A stretch of 57,005 nt of DNA from an uncultured Leifsonia sp. (GCF_945957465.1 NZ_CAMFLC010000023.1:1-57005), one strand, 5' to 3'; numbered from the stretch's first letter, positions 1 through 8,711 are shown. Program-made: numbers and translations. Notes: generated from the letters alone by a model not told the origin.

Positions 1-175
1 AGGGGCGTTGCCTCAGCAACTAACAACCCCTGCCACTAAGTCTGACGCGCGACAGCCCGCTACCCGATCCTCACTCGGACACCCCGATAGGGGATCCCTC
101 TGTGGACACGGAAGGTGCGGGAGCCGCCGAACCGTTGTCCTCGCTCATCGCGCTCGGCTGTGTAAGACTCCCCTC

Positions 176-760
176 GTGAATGAACATCCCGGTTCTGCAA
201 GCCTCGAAGGCGTGGGCGTACTGACCGCACGGGCGACGGTTCAGCACACCGGCGGGTGGACTTGGGAGAGTCGCTGGCTGCTAGTGACGAAGTACTTGGC
301 CCGTCTCCAAGAGATCTATAGCGGCGCTCCAATCGAGTCGAACACCGACCTATGGGCGATTACAAATAGCTTCATGATCGACGGTTATCACCTCGGCGAA
401 GCCTTCACCCACCAACTTTCATTGCGGGAGCAGGTTGCGATGACGGTGGCGAACAGCCCCGAACTCCAACTCTGCCGCGACTACGCCAACACTTGGAAGC
501 ATTTCAATCGGAATAGCAACGCGCGAGTCGCCTACATCTGGGCGGACGGTGATTCGGAAAGCGGTGGACACTTCGTGACGATTGCCTACCGCCTTCGTGA
601 CGATCCTCAGTCGAGCCAGACGGTTGTCGATGCTCTCGCAGTGGCTCGTGCCGCGTGGGAGGCTTGGCGTGCTTTTATGAGTTCCAACGGCTTAGCCGAA
701 CCGACTGGTCTAACCCAGCCATACTTAGACACGATCATGGGCAAGACCCCTCCTGGATGA
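176..760 (+). CDS. Hypothetical protein
   Basis: No family recognised. The frame is open from position 8, but the first 56 codons give Arg/Pro/Cys-rich sequence unlike the remainder, so I place the start at GTG 176, giving 194 residues (VNEHPGSASLEG...). The product has no signal peptide or membrane segment and looks like a soluble alpha/beta protein rich in Trp and Tyr in its central part. It stands alone, 121 nt before a methyltransferase gene. Codon use is less GC-biased than in the genes after position 4889, as for its three neighbours to the right, which suggests an acquired segment. Function unknown. Confidence 0.5.
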   Translation: MNEHPGSASLEGVGVLTARATVQHTGGWTWESRWLLVTKYLARLQEIYSGAPIESNTDLWAITNSFMIDGYHLGEAFTHQLSLREQVAMTVANSPELQLCRDYANTWKHFNRNSNARVAYIWADGDSESGGHFVTIAYRLRDDPQSSQTVVDALAVARAAWEAWRAFMSSNGLAEPTGLTQPYLDTIMGKTPPG

Positions 761-881
761 ACTAGACGGCTCAACCAACGGCTCGCTTTCGTCCAGATCG
801 CCCCCGCGCGCACAAGCAAGTCGGCGGATTAGAGCGCCCGATAGCCGATCCGCTTGCGGACGCGGGACGGGAGCGAGCGTC

Positions 882-1577
882 GTGGATACGCTGGGCGATG
901 TGGGCAGCGTGATACTGGGGGTTCTTTCGGCACTGGGGCGCTTCAGCGACCGGCATCCTTGGTCCCACAACGATGCGTACGCACCCTGGGTCCTGTGGCA
1001 TGCGCACCGGATCCGTCGCCGCGGAGGCTCCGCCGCTCTCGATGTCGGTTGCGGAACGGGCAACCTTCTACGCATCCTCGCCGCGGTTCTAGACGAGGTT
1101 ACGGGCATCGAACCAGACGGCGCGACGGCCGCAAAAGCGAGAGCCAACACCGCCAGAATTCGGAACGCCGAAATGCGCGAAGAGCTATACGATTTGGAGC
1201 CTCTCGGCCAGCCGCAGTACGACCTCGTGACGTTCGTCGCTGTGCTCCACCACTTGCCTCTTGAACAGGCGCTTCATGCGGCTCGGTCGGTGTTGCGACC
1301 GGGTGGCCGGCTCGTCATCGTTGGCCTGGCCAAAGAAACCGCCGCAGATCAGCCGTGGTCACTGACATCGGCATTCCTCAACGCCGTAGTCGGGGTATTT
1401 CGTCATCCGCGTCGCGTACGGGCAACCCCGGAGAACATGACTGCCCCCACCGCAGAGCCGCTCGAGACATTCGAGCAGATCCGCGAGGCCGCACAGGCGG
1501 TACTCCCGGGTGTGAAGATTCGACGTTCATTGTTCTGGCGCTACACGGCTGTCTGGGAAAGCCCGGCAGCACGTTGA
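882..1577 (+). CDS. Class I SAM-dependent methyltransferase
   Basis: A 231-residue methyltransferase of the Rossmann-fold class. SAM-binding motif I reads LDVGCGTGN at residues 53-61; an acidic residue in GIEPDG ends strand 2; LVTFVAVLHHLP is the post-motif II stretch; and LRPGGRLVIVGL is motif III. The N-terminal part (FSDRHPWSHNDAYAPWVL) resembles SAM enzymes acting on small molecules. The start is GTG 882 with GGGAG nine bases upstream. Substrate cannot be told from sequence. It faces the 3' end of the kinase gene (convergent, 56 nt apart). Confidence 0.85.
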   Translation: MDTLGDVGSVILGVLSALGRFSDRHPWSHNDAYAPWVLWHAHRIRRRGGSAALDVGCGTGNLLRILAAVLDEVTGIEPDGATAAKARANTARIRNAEMREELYDLEPLGQPQYDLVTFVAVLHHLPLEQALHAARSVLRPGGRLVIVGLAKETAADQPWSLTSAFLNAVVGVFRHPRRVRATPENMTAPTAEPLETFEQIREAAQAVLPGVKIRRSLFWRYTAVWESPAAR

Positions 1578-1633
1578 GCGATCCCTTTGCGGCGACGCGC
1601 GCGAGGTCGCCGGTCGCCGGTGCGCAGATGCCG

Positions 1634-2809
1634 CTATGCAGGAGGCTGTGACGCAGTCGGCGTCGCTTCGAGGCGCTCAACGTCGGCAATCAGTTCCAGG
1701 ACGTTCGGGTAGCGCGTCGACAAATCGTGGGCGGCGCACTTCTGGACGATCCGGCTCACTTCGTCGCCGACCGAGCTCAACGACTCCTTCCCGGTGAAGA
1801 TGTAGGAGAGAACCCAGCCGATCGAGTACATCTCGTTGGCGACGTCGTAGTTCTTGAAATTGTCGAGGAGCGGGTCGCGGATGGTTCCTCGCATCTCGGT
1901 CTGAGTGCGGGTGAACTCTGACGTCTTGTCCTTCACGAGCCCGAAGTCGCTGAGCTTGACCAAAACGGCCCCGTCATCGAAAACCTTCAGCAGCACGTTC
2001 TGCAGGCTGATGTCGCGGTGCAAGTAGCCCTTCGTGTGGAGGTAGTTGAGCCCGTAGAGGAACTGCAATGCGATCCGCTTCCGAGACGCGAACAGCAGCT
2101 TGCCGTTGCGCTTCGAGATGAACGAGCGCAGCGTCTCGTCGCAGAACTCCATGCGATACTCGTTCTGCTCGTCGTCGTACTTGTATACCTGCACGACGTA
2201 CGGGAAGCTCAGAGCTTTCATCACCTCGAACTCTTGCTTGAAGCGAATGAGGTCGCGCTCGTCGATTCCGCGCCTTGCGCGCTTGACTGCGAACTTGATT
2301 CCGTAGTCGGGATCGACATAGGAGTGCACGGTGGCGTAGGAGCCTTCGCCGATCATCTTCAATTCGACCGGTGTCTGTTGCTTCTTCAGCTTCGCAGAGG
2401 CGGCCGGCCGCGTGAACACCGGCTCGTACTTGATCACGTCGATTAGCTCGAAGTCGTTGGGCACCGCGCTACCGCCGCTCGGGGCAAGCCACGGTTCGCA
2501 CCGCTCGATCGCCGCCTGGTAGGAATCAACTAGCTGCGCCTGGACCCCGGCTCGCCCTAGGTCGTGGAGGTCCTGGTTGATCTCTTCGATCAGTCCGAGC
2601 ATCTCGCGGCTGTTCTCAGCCCAGTAGTGCTTCGTTGTCTTCGCACGGCCGTTGATCTCGTCGAAGTGCCGGTTCAGGCGCTGGTGGAGCACGGCGAACA
2701 TGTGGCCGAACTCGGGATCGTCATAGATCCGAGCGAACGCTGGCGATGCCGCCTGGCTCGCATACTTCTCCTTTAGATCAGCCAGCGCGAACGCTGAGGG
2801 GCTTGCCAC
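1634..2809 (-). CDS. Eukaryote-type serine/threonine protein kinase
   Basis: A 391-residue soluble kinase. Residues 1-145 form a helical N-terminal region of unknown family. The kinase domain follows: glycine-rich loop GEGSYATV (154-161), ATP-binding Lys176 in FAVKRA, catalytic loop LHRDISLQN (Asp266), and the magnesium motif DFG (288-290). The Hanks motifs are intact, so an active enzyme is expected. It has no transmembrane segment or PASTA repeats, so it is not a PknB-type cell-wall kinase. The GTG start at 2809 lacks a clear ribosome site and is uncertain. Composition matches the less GC-rich flanks; an accessory, possibly defence or stress, role is a guess. Confidence 0.85.
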   Translation of the reverse strand: MASPSAFALADLKEKYASQAASPAFARIYDDPEFGHMFAVLHQRLNRHFDEINGRAKTTKHYWAENSREMLGLIEEINQDLHDLGRAGVQAQLVDSYQAAIERCEPWLAPSGGSAVPNDFELIDVIKYEPVFTRPAASAKLKKQQTPVELKMIGEGSYATVHSYVDPDYGIKFAVKRARRGIDERDLIRFKQEFEVMKALSFPYVVQVYKYDDEQNEYRMEFCDETLRSFISKRNGKLLFASRKRIALQFLYGLNYLHTKGYLHRDISLQNVLLKVFDDGAVLVKLSDFGLVKDKTSEFTRTQTEMRGTIRDPLLDNFKNYDVANEMYSIGWVLSYIFTGKESLSSVGDEVSRIVQKCAAHDLSTRYPNVLELIADVERLEATPTASQPPA

Positions 2810-3092
2810 GCGCGAACCGCCTTCCGCAGGGGGTGGGATGTCCTCAGGCTACGACGAGCCGCCGGACACTCGACGCCCAAACACGCGCGGTGCGACGCGA
2901 ATGCTGGGTCATGTATGGGCTTTCGTCGCCGGCGCCACGACGCCCATCGTCGTGATGCCGAGAGTGGGGTTCCGAGAAACAGGGGCCTGCGGCCGCGAAT
3001 CCGAGGAATCCGCCGATGCTTCCGGCAATCCCGCTGCGCGTTGGTCCCTCCTCATTCGAACGCCAATCGGACGTTGTAGAGAACGCCGGGTT

Positions 3093-4217
3093 TCAACTCT
3101 CGTCAACAGGCTCCGCCAGCCCGTCCGAGGTCGACACGGGTGTTCCTGCTTCGACGGCGGTCAATTTCGCCGCCTCCTCCGCGCGCGACTCTGCGGAGAA
3201 CATTTTGTGGACGCCCGGCTGGGCGATGTCAGTCCAGTCGATAACGTCCTTGTAATCGTCAACAGCGCGCTGCAGCGAGAACATAAGCGTGGACGTCGCG
3301 ATTAGGTCCTGGTCGTAGACAACGAAGTGCACGTTCGAGTCCTTCTGGAAGTGGCGAAGGCGTTCGTGGTTTGACTTCCAGTCGTCAGACCACTTGCCTT
3401 CAAGTGCCGCCTCAAGCGAGCGCGAGAGGAAGTAGATATCCCCGAGTGATTTGCTCTTGGAGTACAAGAGCGATAGCCCGATGGACTTTGTGATGACGGC
3501 TCGCAGGGGAATCTTCTTGCTCTTGCCGACCGAGGTGACGGCATCGTCCGGGATGCGCCATCGCGACTTTCGGGGGGACAGCTTGAGTCGGTGCCGCCCG
3601 GCAACTCGCACGGCCGCGCGGAGTTCGATGCGCCCCTTTGGGTTCGGTCGCTGCGAGCGGACGAGGTCCCAGTAGTTCGCTAGAACAGATACAACATCGC
3701 TGGGCTCCAACCGAAACTGGTCGCCATCGGCGTAGAACGGTCCCTCTTGATTCGGTGGACGGATTGGGGTCGGGACGCTTGAATGGTGGACTCGCCGCCG
3801 CCACCATTGGCCCTTCCTCTTCTTGCCCAGCCACCGGAACCCAACCTCGTAGACGGTCGCCGGGTTTCGACCAGTATTTTCGATGAGGATTTCCGCGAGC
3901 TCGATCACCTCGCCCGGATCGGGCTTCTTCAGCGACCCTCCCTCGCTCGCGGTGGGAATCGGCCACTGTCCGCCGTGATAGGTGACCGTATGGCCGGGCC
4001 CGACATTGAACAGGACAGGTCGAACGCGCACCCGCACGCGTGGGCCATCGAGGTACCGGAGAACGACCGTCACCAAGATGCCGATAATCGACAGAATGAG
4101 CGCGATCCATGCGGTGGGATCGAAGTTGCTTCCCGGGCCACCGGAACTACCTGAAGCGCCGGCACCTTCATTGCCTGCTTGAACGACCGCGATCAGGGCC
4201 CGCGCCGTATTGCTCAT
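3093..4217 (-). CDS. Membrane-anchored hypothetical protein
   Basis: No family recognised. ATG 4217 is preceded by GAGGGGAT at good spacing and is preferred to an open-frame start at 4298, giving 374 residues. After a short Gly/Ser-rich N-terminus there is one clear membrane span (WIALILSIIGILVTVVLRYL, about residues 36-55). It is followed by a beta-rich domain with GRNPATVYEVGFRWLGKKRKG and a charged helical C-terminal part. This layout suggests one anchor with a large soluble domain. It is transcribed towards the kinase gene with 283 nt between them, and shares its base composition. Confidence 0.6.
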   Translation of the reverse strand: MSNTARALIAVVQAGNEGAGASGSSGGPGSNFDPTAWIALILSIIGILVTVVLRYLDGPRVRVRVRPVLFNVGPGHTVTYHGGQWPIPTASEGGSLKKPDPGEVIELAEILIENTGRNPATVYEVGFRWLGKKRKGQWWRRRVHHSSVPTPIRPPNQEGPFYADGDQFRLEPSDVVSVLANYWDLVRSQRPNPKGRIELRAAVRVAGRHRLKLSPRKSRWRIPDDAVTSVGKSKKIPLRAVITKSIGLSLLYSKSKSLGDIYFLSRSLEAALEGKWSDDWKSNHERLRHFQKDSNVHFVVYDQDLIATSTLMFSLQRAVDDYKDVIDWTDIAQPGVHKMFSAESRAEEAAKLTAVEAGTPVSTSDGLAEPVDES

Positions 4218-4888
4218 GACATCCCCTCTGTTGGTCATTGGACAGAATGGCAGGGCCCTCGCACCGGTGCAGCCGAGGCGCGCGGAGCGGGCGTTCACGG
4301 AAACTGGTCAATCTCGTTCGACGTCCAGGATGTTTGAGTTTGCCGTGCCATGCCGCACTGGGTTGGTCGAGCGACCGATATTGTCCGCATGCCGGTCGAT
4401 CAACGCAACGCCCCCGCAGCCCATCCCCACCTCGACGGATCGCGAATTCCCGCACACGGGCGATTCCCGTAAGACCCGTCCGTAAAAATGCCCGATGACG
4501 GTGCCCTCAACGCTACTGTCCAGAACACGCTCATCGCTTACGCGCGCGTCGCCATCAACGCGCACGATCTCACGGCGCAATGCAACGCACCTGGCCCGAG
4601 CGACCCCGATCGGCTGCTCTTGAACGTGCCCGGGATGGTCCGCCGAGTTCGAGTCCGACCTGATCCCGACGCGTACAGGTGACGGAATGGGCCGTCGCCA
4701 CGGCGAAGGGCCGCCTCCGCGGGAAGGAGCCCCGGCATCGATAGGGGTGACGACGAACGACCGCGACGCCCACAGGACGTCGGCGCTCGAGCGCCGACCG
4801 CTCATGCCTGCCCGACCGTCCCCGCGGGACCTTCGGCCCGCTCGCCGCCCTGCGCCGGGCGCACGATGAAGCGCACGAGGAGGTCACC
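4218..4888. other. About 670 nt without a convincing gene
   Basis: This stretch separates the less GC-rich left segment from the electron-transfer locus. Several short frames are open on both strands, but none has a ribosome site together with plausible protein composition. A 64-codon frame at 4488-4682 starts with ATG but has no Shine-Dalgarno sequence and no recognisable motif. I see no integrase remnant, tRNA or attachment-site repeat that would mark an island end. Confidence 0.4.
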
Positions 4889-5038
4889 GTGGAAGTCGTC
4901 GCAAGCGCACCGGGCATCTATCTCGGCTGGGGAGCTTTCACCATCCAGCTGGGCAACCTGATCGTCATCGGGGTCATGCTCCTGCTGTTCGTGCTGGCCC
5001 TGCTGCTCCCGTTCCCGAAGGCGAGGCGCCGGCGATGA
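4889..5038 (+). CDS. Small single-span membrane protein, first gene of cytochrome b operon
   Basis: A 49-residue protein starting at GTG 4889, four bases after a near-perfect GAGGAGGT ribosome site. It has one hydrophobic span (LGNLIVIGVMLLLFVLALLL, about residues 22-41) and ends in KARRRR, so the C-terminus should be cytoplasmic. The stop overlaps the cytochrome b start (ATGA at 5035-5038), which indicates translational coupling. It is probably a small accessory or assembly subunit of the cytochrome b complex encoded next; that is inferred from position only. Confidence 0.75.
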   Translation: MEVVASAPGIYLGWGAFTIQLGNLIVIGVMLLLFVLALLLPFPKARRRR

Positions 5039-5733
5039 GCGCCCCGGAGCGGCAGGCGCAGCAGACCGCCGCGGAAACGCAGGAAGAGGTCTACACCTGG
5101 ACGGGACGGGCCCGGCGCTGGCTCCTGCGACGGTTGCCGCCCGAGAAGCTGCTGCCGCAGGACCAGCCCAGTTACGTGTCGTCGTGGATCTACGTGTTCG
5201 GCATGGCCTCCCTCGCCGCACTGGGCGTCGTGATCCTGTCCGGGCTGGTGCTCAGCCTGAACGGACCGGCGTGGTACCACACCTCCGGCCTCGGACACTT
5301 CACGAACAGCGTGCACCTGTGGAGCGTCGAGCTGTTCTTCCTGCTGATGGTCGTGCACCTCTGGGGCAAATACTGGATGGCCGCCTGGCGCGGAGGTCGC
5401 GTGCTCACCTGGATCACCGGCGTGATCGCCTTCGCCGTCTCGATCGCGGCGGCGTTCACGGGGTACCTGCTGCAGACCAACTTCGACTCGCAGTGGATCG
5501 CCTTCGAAGGCAAGGACGCCCTCAACGCGGTCGGCATCGGCGCCTGGTTCGACGTCGCCGACCTCGGCCAGATGTTCGCCTGGCACATCGTGCTGCTCCC
5601 GATCGGGGTCGGCGCGGTCGTCGTGCTGCACGTGCTGCTGGTGCGCGTGCACGGCGTGGTGCCGCCGATCGACGCGACCGAGGAGGACGACCAGGTACTC
5701 CACGCAGGCAACGAGTCGGAGGGGTCGCGATGA
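5035..5733 (+). CDS. b6-type cytochrome b, N-terminal four-helix subunit
   Basis: A 232-residue integral membrane protein with the four-helix core of cytochrome b/b6. Two pairs of His can ligate two hemes b: His94/His108 in helix B (13 residues between) and His184/His199 in helix D (14 between). The 14-residue spacing is that of b6-type rather than bc1-type proteins. No Rieske or cytochrome c1/f gene is nearby, so it is not part of an ordinary quinol-oxidising bc complex operon. It overlaps the genes on both sides by ATGA. A role in moving electrons between the quinone pool and the flavin/ferredoxin proteins encoded nearby is inferred. Confidence 0.88.
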   Translation: MSAPERQAQQTAAETQEEVYTWTGRARRWLLRRLPPEKLLPQDQPSYVSSWIYVFGMASLAALGVVILSGLVLSLNGPAWYHTSGLGHFTNSVHLWSVELFFLLMVVHLWGKYWMAAWRGGRVLTWITGVIAFAVSIAAAFTGYLLQTNFDSQWIAFEGKDALNAVGIGAWFDVADLGQMFAWHIVLLPIGVGAVVVLHVLLVRVHGVVPPIDATEEDDQVLHAGNESEGSR

Positions 5734-6791
5734 GCCGCGCACCGAGCATGACGTGGAGACGCCGTGACGACGTCGCCGGCCGGCCGTGGCACGGGAGGGT
5801 GCGCGACTACGACCTGTTCAAAGAGGTCACGATCGGCTTCATCGTGGTCGCCGCGCTCACCCTCGGGCTCGCAGCGGTCTTCGGCTCGCCCGACGAGCCG
5901 CCGGTGACGTTCGCCTCCTGGTCGACGAGCGACCCGGTGGACTTCGCCTCCACGGCGACCGCCGAGCTCGCCGGCACGAGCGACACCGCCCAGTACGGGC
6001 CCCCGTACAACGACACCCCCGGAGCCACCCAGACGCTCGGCCCGATCGACCTGCAGAGCCTCTCGGGCGTCCGGCTCCCGATCGACACGGCGAAGGCCTT
6101 CGTGCTCGGGCCCCTCCAGACCTTGCCGACGGTGCCGCCGGCCGTCGCCCGGTGGAACGCAGCATCCGCGGCGCAGCAGGCGCGCTGGACCGACGCGTAC
6201 GCCAAGGCGCTCGCGGCCGACACAGGCACGTCCCTCCCCCGCCCAGCGGTGGCCTACGGTCCCGTTCCCGCGATCGTCGCATCCCTCAGCGCGATGGCAC
6301 GAAGCGGCGCCCTCGATGGCGCGCTCGCAAGCCAGAACGGCTTCTACCAGCTGAGCCGCACACCCGCCATCCTGTTCCTCGGCGACGGGCAGTACTTCCA
6401 GAACCTCGCGGCGCAGCAGCACCTCACCGGGGGCCAGTGGGGGATGATGAACGAGACGGGGAACACGCCGGGCCAGGCCTGGCTGTGGCTCTTCTCGTTC
6501 TTCTACCAGATCGAGCCGTTCGCCTCGCTGCCGAACGCCGACCTCGTCGTCGTGCTGATCATGGGCGTGCTGACACTGCTTCTCGCCCTGCTGCCGTTCA
6601 TTCCGGGGCTGCGCACCATCCCGCGCTGGATCCCGTTGCACCGGGTCATCTGGCGCGACTACTACAAGGCGACCCGCTTGAGCGCCAGCACGGGACAGAG
6701 TGCGACGGCGTCGTCCGCCGCGGCCAGTTCTCCCGCGCCGAGCGGCACGTTCGAGCGCGACCCCTCCTCCCCGCGGAGCGAGACGGGGTAA
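5730..6791 (+). CDS. Cytochrome b partner subunit with large extracytoplasmic insert
   Basis: A 353-residue membrane protein coupled to the cytochrome b gene (ATGA at 5730-5733). One span lies at about residues 32-52 (TIGFIVVAALTLGLAAVFG). A region of over 200 residues follows that should be outside the membrane, then a second span (DLVVVLIMGVLTLLLALLPF) and LPFIPGLRTIPRW, reminiscent of the C-terminal half of cytochrome b or subunit IV. The last 43 codons (Ser/Ala-rich, TGQSATASSAAASS) lie on the opposite strand of the ferredoxin gene and look like read-through past an ancestral stop. No heme- or metal-binding motif is evident in the insert. Confidence 0.7.
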   Translation: MSRAPSMTWRRRDDVAGRPWHGRVRDYDLFKEVTIGFIVVAALTLGLAAVFGSPDEPPVTFASWSTSDPVDFASTATAELAGTSDTAQYGPPYNDTPGATQTLGPIDLQSLSGVRLPIDTAKAFVLGPLQTLPTVPPAVARWNAASAAQQARWTDAYAKALAADTGTSLPRPAVAYGPVPAIVASLSAMARSGALDGALASQNGFYQLSRTPAILFLGDGQYFQNLAAQQHLTGGQWGMMNETGNTPGQAWLWLFSFFYQIEPFASLPNADLVVVLIMGVLTLLLALLPFIPGLRTIPRWIPLHRVIWRDYYKATRLSASTGQSATASSAAASSPAPSGTFERDPSSPRSETG

Positions 6792-6889
6792 CCCCAGTCG
6801 TCGCGGGTGAGGGCGTGGTGCAGGATCTCGGCGCACAGCCCGCGGCCGTCGCAGCGCGTCCAGTCGATGTGGAGGGCGAACTCGGCCAC
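6662..6889 (-). CDS. Small ferredoxin with three cluster cysteines
   Basis: A 75-residue ferredoxin starting at GTG 6889, two bases after the stop of the NuoF-like gene. Cluster ligands are Cys13 and Cys19 in CDGRGLC, and a third Cys near the C-terminus in LCPVLAL. This CX5C...CP pattern is typical of actinobacterial ferredoxins carrying a [3Fe-4S] or a three-Cys [4Fe-4S] cluster. As last gene of the operon it is the likely electron partner of the NuoF-like flavoprotein. Its coding region overlaps the convergent cytochrome-partner gene by 130 bp; its conserved motifs lie inside and beside the overlap, so the ferredoxin frame is the constrained one. Confidence 0.85.
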   Translation of the reverse strand: MAEFALHIDWTRCDGRGLCAEILHHALTRDDWGYPVSLRGEEGSRSNVPLGAGELAAADDAVALCPVLALKRVAL

Positions 6890-6891
6890 GC

Positions 6892-8136
6892 TCAGCTCGC
6901 CCTCCGGACGCAGCGTCGCTGCGCGTGCGAGCGCACATCGCGCTCGAACACCGTGAGCGCGCTCCGCACCAGCCGAGCGGTGCCGTCGGGGTGGTGGCAC
7001 GAGCCGCGCCCCACGACCAGGCCGGCGACGCGCAGGAGGTCCGCCGCGTTCTCGGTCACGGCCTCGCCGGACGCGATGGCGTCGAATCGCTCTGCCATCG
7101 TGGGCAGACCGAACATGCACGGGCCGCACTGTCCTGCGCTCTGCCCGGCGAGGTATTCGACGATGCGCGCCGTCGCCCACAGCCCGCAACGATGGGCGCC
7201 CAGCACGTGGATGATGCCGGCGCCCGGCGACGCGTCGAACGGGGCCAGGTCGAGCGCGGTCAGCGGCAGGTCGAAGGCACTCTCTGGCACCCAGGCGCCG
7301 TGATAGCCGCCGACCAGGGCCGCCGAGATGGCGCCGAAGTCGGGACGCAGCGCGCCCAGCGTCTCGCGCAGGGTGGCGTCGGTGCGGATCTCGTAGACAC
7401 CTCCGCGCGGGACGTCGCCGGTGACCGTGACGAGCCGCGTGCCGGGATCGACCGGATCGCCGACCGCGCGGAACCAGGCCGCGCCGTGCCGGGCGACCAG
7501 CGCCAGGTGGGCGAGCGTCTCGACGTTCTGGACGACCGTCGGACGGCCGCGCAGCCCGGAAGCCGTCATCCTCCTCGTGCGGTCCACCGGGCGCGGGTCG
7601 TCGTTCTCGATCATGTTGACCAGGGCGCTCGCCTCCCCCGACACGAAGCCCTCGGCCCCCTCGACCACTTCGATCCCGCGCGCGTCGGTGCGCTCCGCGA
7701 CCGCACGCTCGACGGCGCGGAGTGCGTCGCCCTCGGCGACGATGAGCACGTTGCGCGCGGCGATGCTCCGCGCGGCCGTCAGCAGGCCGTCGATGACCAG
7801 GTGCGGTGCGTTGCGCAGCAGCACGGCGTCTTTCGAGCTCAGCGGCTCGCCCTCCGTGCCGTTGGCGATCAGGATCGGCGCCCGGCCCCGGCGGGAGCCG
7901 GCCGCCTCTTTCGCGGCGGCGAGCTTGCGCCACACCGGGAAGGCGGCGCCACCGCGGCCGGCGAGCCCCGAGGCCTCCAGCTCGGCGAGCATCGCATCGG
8001 GGCTCCGGCGCGGAAGCTCGCCGTACGCGCGGAGGTGGGCGTCGAGGCCGGCGTGAGCGCCCGCGGCGAAGAGCCTACCCGCGTCGACGGCTCGCCCCGG
8101 AGTGCGCGAGCTCGGCGGTTCCGTCGTCATCGTCAT
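6892..8136 (-). CDS. NuoF-like NADH:acceptor flavoprotein
   Basis: A 414-residue protein of the NADH-ubiquinone oxidoreductase 51-kDa (NuoF) family. The Gly-rich GLAGRGGAAFPVWRK (58-71) and NGTEGEP segments match the FMN/NADH-binding fold, and the SLBB-like region follows. The C-terminal iron-sulfur part has Cys337, Cys340 and Cys380, but the first Cys of the usual ESCGxCxPC is replaced (QSAGQCGPC), leaving three ligands. The start ATG 8136 has AGGGAT upstream and overlaps the stop of the upstream gene. No other complex I subunits are nearby, so it probably works as a stand-alone NAD(P)H or ferredoxin dehydrogenase feeding the membrane hemes. Confidence 0.88.
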   Translation of the reverse strand: MTMTTEPPSSRTPGRAVDAGRLFAAGAHAGLDAHLRAYGELPRRSPDAMLAELEASGLAGRGGAAFPVWRKLAAAKEAAGSRRGRAPILIANGTEGEPLSSKDAVLLRNAPHLVIDGLLTAARSIAARNVLIVAEGDALRAVERAVAERTDARGIEVVEGAEGFVSGEASALVNMIENDDPRPVDRTRRMTASGLRGRPTVVQNVETLAHLALVARHGAAWFRAVGDPVDPGTRLVTVTGDVPRGGVYEIRTDATLRETLGALRPDFGAISAALVGGYHGAWVPESAFDLPLTALDLAPFDASPGAGIIHVLGAHRCGLWATARIVEYLAGQSAGQCGPCMFGLPTMAERFDAIASGEAVTENAADLLRVAGLVVGRGSCHHPDGTARLVRSALTVFERDVRSHAQRRCVRRAS

Positions 8137-8711
8137 GTGTCATCCCTGTCGGTGTATCCGGCGGCGATGCGCCGCGTGTGCGAGTGCTCCACGAAGCGCG
8201 CGGAGAGCCGCCAGATCACGGCGGCGGCCACGAGTACGGCGGAGGCTGCGGTGAGCAGGAGGAACCAGCGGCTGGTGCCGTTCGTGCCGTTGCCGATGGC
8301 GTGCACGACGGCGATCGGCCACATGGCGTAGGTGAACCAGTGCACGAAGCGGAAGGCGCGCTGACCGATCCGCCTGCGCAGCAGCCCGGTGACCACGATC
8401 GCGACGACCAGGTCGAACGCGACGGTGCCGAGACCTTGCCAGAACGGCTTGAACGAACCGGCGAACGGCACCACGATGTCGAGCAGCGAGAGCTTGGCGT
8501 ACGTGTCGAACAGCAGCGTCCCCACGTGGAGCACGAGGAAGACGCTCGCCAGCAACGACACGTTGCGGTGGATGAGCGAGACCGAGAATCGCGGCATCCC
8601 GGGCAGCGGGCGTCCGGAGCGCGTGACGATCCCCAGCAGCAGGGCCACCGTGAAGAGCGCGAGCGCGATGAACCCGGAGGCCCGGCCGAACGCCCAGAGC
8701 AGCTCATTCAT
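8133..8711 (-). CDS. Small di-heme ferric-reductase-like membrane protein
   Basis: A 192-residue protein with about six membrane spans and no nucleotide-binding domain. Two His pairs, in LIHRNVSLLASVFLVLH and RFVHWFTYAMWPIAVVH, are spaced 14 and 13 apart on successive helices, the pattern for two stacked hemes b in ferric-reductase-like transmembrane domains. It overlaps the NuoF-like gene by ATGA, so it is the probable membrane acceptor for electrons from that flavoprotein. GGGAG precedes the start at 8711. The substrate on the outer face is unknown. Confidence 0.82.
   Translation of the reverse strand: MNELLWAFGRASGFIALALFTVALLLGIVTRSGRPLPGMPRFSVSLIHRNVSLLASVFLVLHVGTLLFDTYAKLSLLDIVVPFAGSFKPFWQGLGTVAFDLVVAIVVTGLLRRRIGQRAFRFVHWFTYAMWPIAVVHAIGNGTNGTSRWFLLLTAASAVLVAAAVIWRLSARFVEHSHTRRIAAGYTDRDDT

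Noticed and set aside
4488-4682. 64-codon plus-strand ORF
   Set aside because: ATG start but no ribosome site, no motif, and codon use not distinct from the other frames; left as non-coding.
4889-6791. Standard cytochrome bc1/b6f operon
   Set aside because: The b-type subunit fits, but no Rieske protein or cytochrome c/f is encoded nearby and the partner protein has a large insert not found in subunit IV.
5190-6938. A 582-codon open frame on the minus strand across the cytochrome b genes
   Set aside because: Arg/Pro/Gly/Ala-rich translation without motifs, opposite two genes with clear membrane spans and heme ligands. Long antisense frames are expected in high-GC DNA with few stop codons.
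6892-8136. Complex I (nuo) operon fragment
   Set aside because: Only a NuoF-like gene is present, with a changed cluster motif and a ferredoxin and ferric-reductase-like partner; no nuoE, nuoG or membrane subunits.
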